Shown one piece after another: positions 18,971-28,475 of a DNA stretch of 64,000 nucleotides. The stretch covers positions 21,549 through 85,548 of the forward strand of contig CAMLOR010000001.1 of NCBI GenBank assembly GCA_946481615.1. Reading direction: 5' to 3'. This DNA is from an uncultured Aquimonas sp. (GTDB lineage: Bacteria; Pseudomonadota; Gammaproteobacteria; Xanthomonadales; Xanthomonadaceae). The notes under the pieces are model-generated. The model was not told where the DNA came from. It made no database searches and was given only the letters and a program-made list of their open reading frames with translations. The number at the start of each line of letters is the position of its first letter. Position 1 is the stretch's first letter. The translations under genes were made by a program, and so were the position numbers.

Positions 18971-20251
18971 ATGTCGCTTTGTTTTTTCGCGCCCGTTCGT
19001 CGGGTCGCGTTCGGCGTGGTGCTGTGCGCCGCGTTTGGCGCTGCACGCGCCGCTTCCCCTCCGCCACCGGTGGAGTCGTCCTTGTCCGGCGCGGTGCGCG
19101 CCGCCTGGGCCCGGCACCCGGCGGCCGACGCCACCGAACACACCTTGGCCGCCGCGCGGGCCCGGGCCGACGCCGCGGGTCGGCCGCTCTACAACCCTGA
19201 CCTCGAAGTGGAGGTCGAGGACGAAGGTGAGGACCGCACCGCGACCGCGGGACTGGCCTGGACCCTCGATTTATCCGGCAAGCGCCGGGCGCGGGCCGAC
19301 GCGGGCCTGGCCGAGCTCACCCTGGCCGAAGCCGAAGCCGCCCAGCGCCGCTCGACCTTCGCGCTGCAGTGGCTGCAGGCGTGGGCCGCGCGGTTGGCGG
19401 CCGCCGAACGGGCCCGTTTGGGCGAGCGCCGCCTGGTGCTGGTGCAACGCTTCGCGGACCTGGCCGAACGCCAGCTCGCGGTGGGTGACATCTCCACCCT
19501 CGAACGCGACCTGGCGCTGTTGGCCCGCGATGAGGCGCAGGCTGAGCAGGCCACACTGCTGAGCGAGGCGGCAGTCGCGGAGGAGAACTTGCGCGCCGTC
19601 GGCGCGGACACGCCCGAAGCGAGTCTGCCGTTGCCGGCGGGCCCGCCGCCGCCGTGGAGCGCCGGGGCCGAAGATGGCGTGGCGCACATTCCCGAAGCCC
19701 GTGTCGCTGCAGCCACGGCAGCCAGCGCCTCGCGCCGGATCTCCATCGCCGAGCGGGACCGTCGCCCGGATCCGACGATCAGCGTGCGCGCCGGACGCGT
19801 CGATTTCGGGCCGGCGAGCGACAACGTGCTGGGCGTGGCGGTGAGCGTGCCGCTGTTCGTGCGCAATTCCTACCGTGCCGAAGTGGTCGCTGCGCAAGCG
19901 GATGCCGGGGCGGCAGAGGCCGAACAGCGACGCATCGAGCTTGAGCTGCTGGCTCGCGCCCAACGCACCACGCGGACCTATGAGGCCGTGCGTGCGGCGT
20001 GGGAGCAGTGGTCGAAAAGCGCGGGCACCGACGTCGACAAGCGCGCCGATCTGCTCGAGCGCTTGTGGCGAGCCGGCGAGATCAGTACGGCGGACTACCT
20101 GATTCAGCTCAAACAGTCGCTCGACACCGCGCTCGCCGGCGCCGACCTGCAGGGACGGCTGTGGCGAAGCTACATCGACGCCCTCTACGCCACCGGCCGG
20201 CTCGACGCCTGGGTCGGTTTCGATGCACAAAATTCTAAGGACTTTCCATGA
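18971..20251 (+). CDS. czcC: CzcC-type TolC-family outer-membrane factor
   Basis: 426 residues with a signal peptide (LCFFAPVRRVAFGVVLCAA, cleavage near AARAA). The two outer-membrane-efflux repeats are present, with LSGAVRAAWARHPA at the start and GEISTADYLIQLKQSLDTAL near the end, the latter typical of CzcC/CnrC proteins. It opens an operon in which every gene overlaps the next by 4 bases up to the adaptor, then continues to the pump and PII-like gene. It forms the outer-membrane exit of the divalent cation pump. Confidence 0.88.
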   Translation: MSLCFFAPVRRVAFGVVLCAAFGAARAASPPPPVESSLSGAVRAAWARHPAADATEHTLAAARARADAAGRPLYNPDLEVEVEDEGEDRTATAGLAWTLDLSGKRRARADAGLAELTLAEAEAAQRRSTFALQWLQAWAARLAAAERARLGERRLVLVQRFADLAERQLAVGDISTLERDLALLARDEAQAEQATLLSEAAVAEENLRAVGADTPEASLPLPAGPPPPWSAGAEDGVAHIPEARVAAATAASASRRISIAERDRRPDPTISVRAGRVDFGPASDNVLGVAVSVPLFVRNSYRAEVVAAQADAGAAEAEQRRIELELLARAQRTTRTYEAVRAAWEQWSKSAGTDVDKRADLLERLWRAGEISTADYLIQLKQSLDTALAGADLQGRLWRSYIDALYATGRLDAWVGFDAQNSKDFP

Positions 20252-20448
20252 CTCTTTCTCTACGCGCCCCGCTGCTCGCCGCGCTGATGCTGCTCGCCGC
20301 CTGTTCGTCGCCGAACGGCGACGACCACCACGGCACGGCCACCACCGAAGCGCATGACGCGCCCACCGAGCACCAGGCCGACCACGCTACCGACGAGCGC
20401 GACGAGCACGCGGCAACGCAGGCTGCGCCGCAGGAGGACACCCCATGA
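20248..20448 (+). CDS. 66-residue His-rich lipoprotein between czcC and czcB
   Basis: A lipobox signal (LLAALMLLAAC) is followed by about 45 residues rich in His, Asp, Glu and Ala, with no fold beyond that. Both ends overlap neighbours by 4 bases (ATGA), so it is translated within the operon. Its first part closely resembles the start of the following CzcB (LAALMLLGAC), including a 19-base run of identical DNA. It may be a metal-binding lipoprotein or a by-product of a partial duplication of the czcB start. Confidence 0.65.
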   Translation: MTLSLRAPLLAALMLLAACSSPNGDDHHGTATTEAHDAPTEHQADHATDERDEHAATQAAPQEDTP

Positions 20449-21647
20449 GCCGCGCGATGCCGTACGCGGCCGTGCTCGCCGCGCTGATGCTTCTGGGTGC
20501 GTGTTCGGACAAGAACGACGAAGCGAAGCCGGCGACCCCGGCGAAGGAAACCAACGCCGGCGCGAATCACGAAGGTGAGGAGCACGGTGATGAAGGCGAG
20601 GAACACGCAGAGGGCGGAGAACACGCCGAGGAAGAAGGCCCGGCGGTCATCCGCATGGACGATGCCGCGTTACAGGCGGCGGGCATCGTCATCGCGCCGG
20701 TCGTGGCCTCGGCCCTCAGCGAAGAACTCCGCGCTCCCGGCGAAGTGGTCGACAGCGCCTACGGCACGACCCTCATCACGCCGCGCGTCGATGCGATCGT
20801 CGTGCGCCGCCACGCCAAGCTTGGCGACGAGGTCGCACAGGGCGCGCCTCTGGTGACGCTGTCGAGCGTGGAAGTCGCGCAAGCGCAAGGAACGTTGCGC
20901 ATTGCCGAACAGGACTGGAAGCGTGTGCAGGAACTCGGCCGCGACGCGGTGTCGGGTCGGCGCTATACCGAATCGCAAGTCGCCGTGGAGCAGGCTCGCG
21001 CCGCCGCGCAAGCCTATGGCATCGCCGGCGCCTCGGCAGGCAAGGCCAACGGCGAGTTCACCCTCAGTGCGCCGCACGCCGGGCGCATCACCGAGGATGC
21101 CTTCGTCGTGGGCGAGCGCATCGAACCGGGGCGCACGCTGTTCCGGCTCGTCGATGAGTCCGTGGTCTGGGTCGACGCGACGATGCCGGCGGAAAACGCC
21201 AGCCGCATCGCGGTCGGCAGTCCCGCGCAGATCGTGCTCGGCGACACCCGCCTGACCGGCACCGTCCTGCAGCGCGCCCATCGCACGTCTGAAGGCACGC
21301 GCAATGCGCTCGTGCGCGTCGAGGTGCCCAACGACGGCGACCGCCTGCACGGCGGGGACTACGTCGAGGTGTATCTCGACGCCGGCGAAGGTCATCCGGC
21401 TTCGGTCCCGCCGGGACTGGCCGTTCCTACCGCTGCGTTGGTCCAGCTCGAGGGCGAGACGGTGGTGTTTCGCCAGGCCGCTGACAGCACGCTGGCACCG
21501 GTTGCGGTGCGCACCGGCGATGTCATCGGGGATCGCACGCTCGTGCTCGAGGGATTGAGTGCCGGCGATCGCGTCGTGGTCGAAGGCGCGTATGCGCTCA
21601 AGGCGCAGATTCTGAAGTCGCAACTCGGGGAAGGTCATGCGCACTGA
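20445..21647 (+). CDS. czcB: CzcB-type RND periplasmic adaptor (lipoprotein)
   Basis: 400 residues. A lipobox (LMLLGAC) is followed by a His/Glu-rich region (about 40-65, repeats of EEHxxEGEEHAEGGEH form) that may bind divalent cations, then the usual hairpin, lipoyl and barrel domains (VDAIVVRRHAKLGDEVAQGAPL and FTLSAPHAGRITEDAFVVGERIEP-type segments). It links the inner-membrane pump to CzcC. It overlaps the small lipoprotein gene upstream and is followed 30 bases later by the pump. Confidence 0.9.
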   Translation: MSRAMPYAAVLAALMLLGACSDKNDEAKPATPAKETNAGANHEGEEHGDEGEEHAEGGEHAEEEGPAVIRMDDAALQAAGIVIAPVVASALSEELRAPGEVVDSAYGTTLITPRVDAIVVRRHAKLGDEVAQGAPLVTLSSVEVAQAQGTLRIAEQDWKRVQELGRDAVSGRRYTESQVAVEQARAAAQAYGIAGASAGKANGEFTLSAPHAGRITEDAFVVGERIEPGRTLFRLVDESVVWVDATMPAENASRIAVGSPAQIVLGDTRLTGTVLQRAHRTSEGTRNALVRVEVPNDGDRLHGGDYVEVYLDAGEGHPASVPPGLAVPTAALVQLEGETVVFRQAADSTLAPVAVRTGDVIGDRTLVLEGLSAGDRVVVEGAYALKAQILKSQLGEGHAH

Positions 21648-21677
21648 CACCCGTCCCTTCCCTGACGGGGGTGCCCC

Positions 21678-24600
21678 ATGCTGAATCGCCTGGTGGAACT
21701 CTCGCTGCGCTACAAATTCCTCGTGCTGATCGTGTTCGGCGTGGTGGCCTTCCTCGGCGCTCGCGCGGTGCGCGACGTACCGATCGATGCCTTCCCCGAT
21801 GTCACGCCGGCGCAGGTCAACATCTACACCGAATCCCCGGGCCTGGCGGCCGAGGACGTCGAGCAGCTGCTCACCTTCCCGGTCGAGTCGGCGATGGCCG
21901 GGCTGCCCAAGGTGCAGGAAATCCGCTCGGTCAGCCTCTTCGGCTTGTCCTACGTGTCTGTCTACTTCGAAGACAACATGGACATCTTCTTCGCACGCCA
22001 GCTCGTCAACGAGCGGCTGCAGGAAGTCGGCGATCGCTTGCCCGAGGGTTACGGCAAACCCAGCATGGGACCCAACAGCTCGGGCCTGGGCCAGGTGTTC
22101 TGGTACACCGTCGAGCGCGCCCCCGGCGTGTCGTCCGAGCAGATCACCGACATGGACCTGCGCACCTGGCAGGACTGGACCTTGCGCCTGATCCTGCGCA
22201 CCGCACCCGGCGTCGATGACGTCACCTCGTGGGGTGGCGGGGAGCGCGAATTCCAGGTGCGCATCGATCCGCAGCGCCTGTACGCCCGGGGTCTGGGCTT
22301 CGCCGATGTAATCGCCGCCTTGCCCGCGAACAATGGCCAGGTCGGCGGCAACGTGATGGACGTGGGCCAGGAGCAGTACCTGGTGCGTGGACTGGGTTTG
22401 CTCACCTCCACCGAGGACATCGGCGGCATCGTGCTCAAAGCCGAAGACGGCGTGCCGGTCTACATGCGCGATGTCGCGCGCGTGATCGAATCGCCGGCGC
22501 CGCGCTTTGGTGCGGTGACGCGGGACGGCGAGGAAGTCGTGCTTGGCATGGCGCTCTCGCGCATTGGAGAGAACGCCAAGGACGTGGTGGAGGCGGTCAA
22601 GGCCAAGCTCGAGACGGTGAAGAACGCGCTGCCCGACGGCATGACGGTGCGGCCGGTGTATGAGCGCACGGACCTCGTCAACAAGGCCGTCGGCACCGCC
22701 ACCCGCGCGCTGATCGAAGGCTCGCTGCTGGTCGCGCTGATCCTCTTCCTGTTCCTGGGCGAATTGCGCTCGGCGCTGGTGGTGATCGTCACCTTGCCGC
22801 TGGCGATGCTGATCGCCTTCATCGGCATGGGTCAGTTCGGGTTGTCGGCGAACCTGATGTCGCTCGCGGGCCTGGCAATCGGCATCGGCATGATGGTCGA
22901 CGGCTCGGTGGTCATGGTGGAGAACGCCTTCCGGATCATGGCCGAGCGCCAGGCGCACGGTGAGCGCGTCGACAAGACCTCGGCCGTGCTGGCCGCGGCC
23001 AAGGAAGTCGCCAATCCGGTGTCCTTCGCGATCCTGATCATTATCGTGGTGTTCCTGCCGCTCTTCAGTCTGGAGGGCCTCGAGGGCAAGTTGTTCAAGC
23101 CGATGGCCTTCAACATCGCCTTTGCGATGGCGGGCTCGCTGTTGCTGAGCCTGACGCTCATCCCGGTGCTCGCCGCGATGATCCTCAAGCCCAAGGAAGA
23201 GAAGGACACGTGGCTCGTTGCGCGCCTGAAGCGGGGTTACACGCCGCTGCTGGAGCGTTCGCTCGCCCGCAAGGGTCTGGTGGTGACGATTGCGGCCATT
23301 GCGATGGTGGGCAGCCTCGCGCTGTTCCCGTTCCTGGGCAAGGAGTTCATGCCGCAGCTGCAAGAGGGGTCGATCATGTGGCGCGTCACGGGCATTCCCT
23401 CGACCTCGCTGGACGAGTCGATCCGCACGAGCAAGACCGTCGCGGATGCGTTCAAGAAGTTTCCTGAGGTCGAGACCACGCTCGCCATGATCGGTCGCGC
23501 CGAAAAGGGCGAGACGGCGGACGTGAACTACATGGAGATCTACACCGCGCTGCATCCCCAGGACGACTGGGAGACCGGTCGCTCGATCAAGGAGCTCGAG
23601 GAGGCGATGCAGGAGACTCTGGAAGAAGTAGTGCCCAACGTCGTGCCCGGGTACACCCAGCCGATCCAGATGCGAGTGGAGGAACTGATCTCCGGCGTGC
23701 GCGCCACGCTGGCGCTGAAACTCTACGGCCAGGAATTGGGCGAACTGGACCGGCTGAGTGCCCAGCTCAAGCCGGTGCTGGCATCGATTCCCGGCGTGGC
23801 GGACTTATCGCTGGAAGCCAACGTCGGCAAGCCGCAAATCCGCATCGAGGTCGACCGCGCGGAGCTGGCCCGCCACGGCATGAATGCCGAGGAGGTGCTG
23901 ACGATCGTGCGCAATGGCCTGGGCGGGGAACCGGTGAGCGTGTTGCTCGACGGCGTGAAGCGCTTCGATATCTCAGTGCGGCTGGACGATGACACCCGCG
24001 GCTCGATCGAGGCACTGCGGCGCATCCCGCTCAAAGCCGCTTCCGGGGCGCTGGTGCCGCTCGAGGAGGTCGCCGACGTCACCGTGGCCGAGGGCTACTC
24101 CTTCGTGCGACGCGAGCAGTTGCAGCGCTACGCGGTCATCCAGATGGATGTGCGGGGACGCGATGTCGACAGCTTCGTGAAAGACGCGGCGGCCGCGATC
24201 GAGGCGAAGGTCGAACTGCCGCCCGGCTACTGGGTCGAATGGGGTGGCGCCTTCGAGAACCAGCAGCGGGCGCTGGCCAAGCTGAGCCTGATCGTGCCGA
24301 TCACGATCTTCTTCATCTTCGTGCTGCTCTACACCGCGTTCAACTCGATCAAGTTCGCCGCCCTCATCCTGGCCAACGTGCCGTTCGCCACCATCGGCGG
24401 CTTGCTCGCTTTGTTCGTGACCGGCCAGTACCTGTCGGTGCCCTCGGCAATCGGGTTCATCGCAGTGTTTGGTGTGGCGATGCTCAACGGCATCGTGCTG
24501 GTGAGCTTCCTCAACGAGCAGCGCGAGCGCGGGCTCTCGGTGCGCGAGGCCGTCATGCAGGGCACGGCGCTGCGACTGCGGCCGGTGTTGATGACGGCCA

Positions 24601-24791
24601 GCGTGGCGATCCTGGGCCTCGTGCCGATGTTGATCTCCAGCGGGGTCGGCGCCGAGACCCAGCGGCCGCTCGCAACCGTGGTGGTCGGCGGGCTGCTCAG
24701 TTCGACCTTGCTGACCCTGATCCTGCTGCCGGTGCTCTATGAGTGGCTGGAAAACCGCGCCGAGCGGCGCGCATCGGAGGCGACGCCATGA
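21678..24791 (+). CDS. czcA: CzcA-like RND heavy-metal efflux pump
   Basis: 1037 residues with the HME-RND layout. The N terminus (LRYKFLVLIVFGVVAFLGA) is TM1. The TM4 signature reads GIGMMVDGSVVMVEN, which is neither the DFGxxxDGA of CzcA/CnrA nor the Cu/Ag type, so the exact metal is uncertain. Zn, Co, Cd or Ni are candidates on family grounds. Conserved gate residues and twelve membrane segments are as expected. The stop overlaps the PII-like gene by 4 bases, tying the small protein closely to the pump. Confidence 0.88.
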   Translation: MLNRLVELSLRYKFLVLIVFGVVAFLGARAVRDVPIDAFPDVTPAQVNIYTESPGLAAEDVEQLLTFPVESAMAGLPKVQEIRSVSLFGLSYVSVYFEDNMDIFFARQLVNERLQEVGDRLPEGYGKPSMGPNSSGLGQVFWYTVERAPGVSSEQITDMDLRTWQDWTLRLILRTAPGVDDVTSWGGGEREFQVRIDPQRLYARGLGFADVIAALPANNGQVGGNVMDVGQEQYLVRGLGLLTSTEDIGGIVLKAEDGVPVYMRDVARVIESPAPRFGAVTRDGEEVVLGMALSRIGENAKDVVEAVKAKLETVKNALPDGMTVRPVYERTDLVNKAVGTATRALIEGSLLVALILFLFLGELRSALVVIVTLPLAMLIAFIGMGQFGLSANLMSLAGLAIGIGMMVDGSVVMVENAFRIMAERQAHGERVDKTSAVLAAAKEVANPVSFAILIIIVVFLPLFSLEGLEGKLFKPMAFNIAFAMAGSLLLSLTLIPVLAAMILKPKEEKDTWLVARLKRGYTPLLERSLARKGLVVTIAAIAMVGSLALFPFLGKEFMPQLQEGSIMWRVTGIPSTSLDESIRTSKTVADAFKKFPEVETTLAMIGRAEKGETADVNYMEIYTALHPQDDWETGRSIKELEEAMQETLEEVVPNVVPGYTQPIQMRVEELISGVRATLALKLYGQELGELDRLSAQLKPVLASIPGVADLSLEANVGKPQIRIEVDRAELARHGMNAEEVLTIVRNGLGGEPVSVLLDGVKRFDISVRLDDDTRGSIEALRRIPLKAASGALVPLEEVADVTVAEGYSFVRREQLQRYAVIQMDVRGRDVDSFVKDAAAAIEAKVELPPGYWVEWGGAFENQQRALAKLSLIVPITIFFIFVLLYTAFNSIKFAALILANVPFATIGGLLALFVTGQYLSVPSAIGFIAVFGVAMLNGIVLVSFLNEQRERGLSVREAVMQGTALRLRPVLMTASVAILGLVPMLISSGVGAETQRPLATVVVGGLLSSTLLTLILLPVLYEWLENRAERRASEATP

Positions 24792-25111
24792 AACAGATCA
24801 AGGGATTCGTGCACCTGCATCGCGCGGGCGAGGTGATGCACGCGCTGGAAGAAGGCGGCTTCCATCGGATCAGCATCTTCGACGCCAAGGGGCCGCAGGG
24901 GCGACTGACCGGCAGCGAAGTCGAGTACTCGGTGCGACTGGGCGAGCGCGTGGTGAGCGAGGCGCAGATTACCGTGTTCTGCGAAGACGAACAGGTCGAT
25001 GTCGTCGTGGCGATCTTCCAGCGGCTGGTGCGCTCCACGCACCGCGAGACCGGCTGGCTCTACGTCACGCCGATAGAGCAGTCGATTGCCCTGGGCGCCG
25101 CCCTCTCGTAA
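24788..25111 (+). CDS. PII-like protein of metal-efflux operons (PII-NG group)
   Basis: 107 residues, the size of a GlnB-type trimeric PII protein. Visible PII features are the MKQIKGFVHLHRAGEVMHAL start, an ISIFDAKGPQG segment and the VSEAQITVFCEDEQVDVVVAIFQRLV core, ending WLYVTPIEQSI. The T-loop uridylylation tyrosine context of GlnB is absent. PII-like genes next to RND metal pumps are known as the PII-NG group; what they sense is not settled. The start is set by the 4-base overlap with czcA, and a strong terminator follows 6 bases after the stop. Confidence 0.82.
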   Translation: MKQIKGFVHLHRAGEVMHALEEGGFHRISIFDAKGPQGRLTGSEVEYSVRLGERVVSEAQITVFCEDEQVDVVVAIFQRLVRSTHRETGWLYVTPIEQSIALGAALS

Positions 25112-25117
25112 CGCCCA

Positions 25118-25147
25118 CCCCCGCGCGCAACGACGCGCGGGGGTTTT
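25118..25147 (+). terminator. Intrinsic terminator of the czc operon
   Basis: Stem CCCCCGCGCG (25118-25127), loop CAACGA, exact complement CGCGCGGGGG (25134-25143), then TTTT. It ends the czcCBA-PII transcript. Confidence 0.9.
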
Positions 25148-25165
25148 CAACGCAGGAGGTAGCCC

Positions 25166-26062
25166 ATGAGCGCGGGACACGAACACGCCAGCGAGGAAAT
25201 CCGGTACGAAAAACCGTTGTGGTGGGCGCTGGGACTCACCGCGACGTTCCTGGTGGCCGAAGTCGTCGGCGGACTGCTGACCAACAGTCTGGCGCTGTTG
25301 TCCGACGCCGCGCACATGATGACCGACGTGCTGGCGCTGATGGTCTCGCTGGTGGCCGTGCGCTGGAGCCGCCGGCCGCCGGATGCGCGGCGCACCTACG
25401 GCTATGCGCGCATGGAAGCGCTCGGCGCCATCTTCAACGGCGGCCTGCTGTTCGTGGTGGCCGGCTACATCCTTTGGGAGGCCGTGGGACGGTTTCGCGA
25501 ACCTCCGGCGGTCGCCACCGGCGGCATGCTGGTGATTGCCGTCATCGGTCTGAGCATCAACCTCGTGTCCATGCGGCTGCTCAAGGCGGGCAGCGGAACG
25601 AGCCTCAACCTGCGCGGGGCTTACCTCGAAGTCTGGAGCGACATGCTGGGGTCGCTCGGCGTCATCGCCGGCGCCCTGATCATCCGTTTCACCGGCTGGA
25701 CGATTGCCGATCCCATCATCGCGGTGCTGATCGGCTTGTGGGTGCTGCCGCGCACGTGGGTCTTGCTGCGCGAGTCGAGCTTGATGTTGATGCAAGGCGT
25801 ACCGATGGGGCTCGATCTGCAATCGGTACGCGACGGGCTCCAGACCGTGCCGGGCGTGAAAGGCATTCATGACCTGCATGTGTGGAGCCTGGGCTCGCGG
25901 CAGACCATCTTGACCGCCCATGTCGTGCTGACCGATCCGGCCGCCGATCCCGACGTCGTACGAACGCAGGTCGCCCAGGCGGCCCACGCGCAGTTCGACA
26001 TCGACCACAGCACGCTGCAGGTGGAGCGCTCACCCTGCCGCGACGCGACCGCGCATGCATAG
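25166..26062 (+). CDS. czcD: CzcD-type cation diffusion facilitator
   Basis: 298 residues; exchanges cytosolic Zn/Co/Cd for protons. A short His-containing N terminus is followed by six membrane segments. Metal-site motifs are SDAAHMMTD in TM2 (HxxxD) and EVWSDMLGS in TM5. A C-terminal cytosolic domain (about 200-290, ending HSTLQVERSP) is present, including IHDLHVWSLGS, the conserved regulatory metal-site region. It starts 19 bases after the terminator with AGGAGG upstream, so it has its own transcription start or relies on read-through. Confidence 0.93.
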   Translation: MSAGHEHASEEIRYEKPLWWALGLTATFLVAEVVGGLLTNSLALLSDAAHMMTDVLALMVSLVAVRWSRRPPDARRTYGYARMEALGAIFNGGLLFVVAGYILWEAVGRFREPPAVATGGMLVIAVIGLSINLVSMRLLKAGSGTSLNLRGAYLEVWSDMLGSLGVIAGALIIRFTGWTIADPIIAVLIGLWVLPRTWVLLRESSLMLMQGVPMGLDLQSVRDGLQTVPGVKGIHDLHVWSLGSRQTILTAHVVLTDPAADPDVVRTQVAQAAHAQFDIDHSTLQVERSPCRDATAHA

Positions 26063-26109
26063 CGTGCCGCTCCGATCGTCAATACTTTGTCCCGTGCTCC
26101 GGAGATCCC

Positions 26110-28140
26110 ATGGCTGAGTCTCACAACACGCACGACCACGACCACGACGCTCACAAAGAGGCGCCGGCGGAGCACGAACACGCGCACGGTGGCAGCGGAA
26201 AACTCGAGGTCGGGCTGTCGCTTGCCTGCGGTGCATTGCTGCTCGTGGGTTGGCTTCTGGAACGCCGGTACGCGAACGCGACCCTGGTGCTGGGGTTCTA
26301 TCTGGCGGCGTACGCCGCCGGTGGGTTCTTCACGGTGCGCGAGGCGTGGGAGAACCTTCGTGCCCGGCAACTGAAGATCGATTCGCTGATGATCGTGGCC
26401 GCGATCGGCGCCGCGGCGCTGGGTGAGTGGGCCGAAGGCGCCTTGCTGTTGTTCCTTTTCAGCCTCGGCCATGCGCTCGAGAATTACGCGATGGGCCGGG
26501 CTCGCCGGGCCATCGAAGGCCTCGCGGCTCTGCGACCCGACACCGCCCTCGTACGCCGCAATGGCACGGTGCAAGAGGTGGCCGTCGAGTCGCTCGTGGT
26601 CGGGGACGTCGTGCTGGTCAAGCCGGACGAACGGCTGGCGGCCGACGGCTTCGTGGTCGTGGGTGAGAGCGCCATCGATCAAGCCGCGATCACCGGCGAA
26701 AGCGTGCCCGTCGACAAGCGACCCGTGCCGGATCCGACGGCGGCGCGCGCGACGCCCGACACCGTGGGCCCCGAACACCGCGTCTTCGCCGGCACCATTA
26801 ACAAGAGCCGAGCCCTCGAGATCGAGGTGACGCGCCTAGCCGGGGAAAGCACACTCGCCCGCGTCGTCGAGCTCGTGCGCACCGCCGAGTCGCAGAAGTC
26901 GCCCACGCAGTTGTTCACCGACCGCTTCCAGCGCATCTTCGTGCCGGCGGTACTCGTCCTGGTCGTACTGCTGCTCTTCGCCGGGCTGGTGGTGGACGAG
27001 CCCTTCAGCGCGACCTTCTATCGCGCCATGGCGGTCCTGGTCGCGGCCAGCCCGTGTGCACTTGCCATCTCGACACCGAGCGCGGTGCTGAGCGGTGTCG
27101 CGCGGGCGGCCCGCGGCGGCGTGTTGATCAAGGGCGGCGCGCCCCTGGAGACGTTGGGAGTGCTGCACGCCTTGGCGTTCGACAAGACCGGCACGCTCAC
27201 CGAGGGCAAGCCGCGCGTGGTGGCCGTCGTGCCCGCCGCCGGCGCCACGACCGAGGAACTGCTGCGTGTGGCGATCGCCAGCGAGCAGCACAGCGACCAT
27301 CCGCTCGCCGCAGCCGTCGTGCGCGATGGCACCACGCGACCGGGGTCCGTGCCGCTGCCCGTCGCCACCGACGTGGAAAGCCTCACCGGCAAGGGACTGC
27401 GGGCCACCGTGGAAGGCCTTACCGTCTACTTGGGAAAGAAGTCGCTGTTCGGCGAAATCGGCGGGGTGCCACTTCCCAGCGAAGTCGCCAGTCAGGTGTC
27501 ACAGCTGGAGACCGAGGGGAACACGGTCTTCGTCGTTCGCCAAGGCGATCGCTACCTGGGCGCCATCGGCTTGATGGACACTCCGCGAGAGGCGGCGCGC
27601 CCGGTGATCGCCCGCCTGCGGGAATTGGGGATGACCCAACTGGTGATGCTCTCCGGCGACAACCAGCGCGTTGCCGACGCCGTGGCGCGCAGCGTCGGGA
27701 TCGACCGTGCCTTCGGGGACTTGATGCCGGAGGCCAAGGTCGAGGCGATCAAGAAACTCCGTGCTTCCGGCGACGTTGCCATGGTCGGGGATGGCGTCAA
27801 CGATGCCCCGGCCCTGGCCGCAGCCTCGGTCGGGATCGCGATGGGCGCGGCCGGCTCAGACGTGGCGCTGGAAACGGCGGACGTGGCGCTGATGGGCGAC
27901 AACCTGGACCACCTGCCGTTCGTTGTTGCCTTGAGCAGGCAAACGCGCCGCATCATTCGTCAGAACCTCTGGGCGAGCCTGGGCATGGTGGCGCTGTTGA
28001 TCCCGGCTACCATCTTCGGCATGCGGATGGGAATTGCCGTGCTTTTCCACGAAGGCTCGACCTTGCTGGTCGTGGCCAACGCTCTGCGGCTGCTCGCCTT
28101 TCGCGATACCACCCCACGCTCCCCGACGGAGGCTTCGTGA
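26110..28140 (+). CDS. czcP: P1B-4 type heavy-metal ATPase (CzcP/CoaT-like)
   Basis: 676 residues with a His-rich N terminus (HDHDHDAHKE and HEHAHGGS) and no separate metal-binding domain. Core motifs are TGESVPVDK, SPCALAISTP, DKTGTLTEG, SDHPLA and GDGVNDAP. The SPC in place of CPC, plus [16 protein letters not shown] in the last membrane segment, define the P1B-4 class that exports Co, Zn, Fe or Cd rather than Cu. It lies 47 bases after czcD, consistent with the same metal. The start gives a plausible His-rich cytosolic end; the open frame runs back into czcD in a different frame. It overlaps the next gene (GTGA). Confidence 0.9.
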   Translation: MAESHNTHDHDHDAHKEAPAEHEHAHGGSGKLEVGLSLACGALLLVGWLLERRYANATLVLGFYLAAYAAGGFFTVREAWENLRARQLKIDSLMIVAAIGAAALGEWAEGALLLFLFSLGHALENYAMGRARRAIEGLAALRPDTALVRRNGTVQEVAVESLVVGDVVLVKPDERLAADGFVVVGESAIDQAAITGESVPVDKRPVPDPTAARATPDTVGPEHRVFAGTINKSRALEIEVTRLAGESTLARVVELVRTAESQKSPTQLFTDRFQRIFVPAVLVLVVLLLFAGLVVDEPFSATFYRAMAVLVAASPCALAISTPSAVLSGVARAARGGVLIKGGAPLETLGVLHALAFDKTGTLTEGKPRVVAVVPAAGATTEELLRVAIASEQHSDHPLAAAVVRDGTTRPGSVPLPVATDVESLTGKGLRATVEGLTVYLGKKSLFGEIGGVPLPSEVASQVSQLETEGNTVFVVRQGDRYLGAIGLMDTPREAARPVIARLRELGMTQLVMLSGDNQRVADAVARSVGIDRAFGDLMPEAKVEAIKKLRASGDVAMVGDGVNDAPALAAASVGIAMGAAGSDVALETADVALMGDNLDHLPFVVALSRQTRRIIRQNLWASLGMVALLIPATIFGMRMGIAVLFHEGSTLLVVANALRLLAFRDTTPRSPTEAS

Positions 28141-28451
28141 CGCATCCTTCCGCAACGCTGCGCGGCAAGGCGCTGACCTTGCCGGTGACCGGCATCGACG
28201 ACGACGATGCGCTCCTGCAGGCCGTCGTCGACGCACTGCACGCCGCGGTTCCGAACACGCCGGCGCTGGTGACCGTGAGCGAGCCGATGGGATCGGAGCC
28301 GCGCGTCCTCACCGTGTCTGGACGCCGTCAGCGCTCGCTGCGGCAGTGGCGCACGTTGCTCGATGCGTCCCTGACCGCGCACGGCGTGACGCCGGATTGG
28401 GAGCGTGGTCTGGTGCTGCGGGCCGACACGGATACCGGCCACGGGCACTGA
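28137..28451 (+). CDS. Conserved-looking small protein after the P1B-4 ATPase
   Basis: 104 residues from a GTG overlapping the ATPase stop. No signal peptide, membrane segment or known domain is recognised. It is acidic near residues 22-26 (DDDD), contains LLQAVVDALHAAVPNTPALVTV and ends in GHGH. Translational coupling and matching base composition support a real gene, and the position suggests a cytosolic accessory to divalent metal resistance. It is the last gene of the metal island. Confidence 0.55.
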   Translation: MTHPSATLRGKALTLPVTGIDDDDALLQAVVDALHAAVPNTPALVTVSEPMGSEPRVLTVSGRRQRSLRQWRTLLDASLTAHGVTPDWERGLVLRADTDTGHGH

Positions 28452-28475
28452 GTCGCGGCGGTACGAGCCAGCCAG

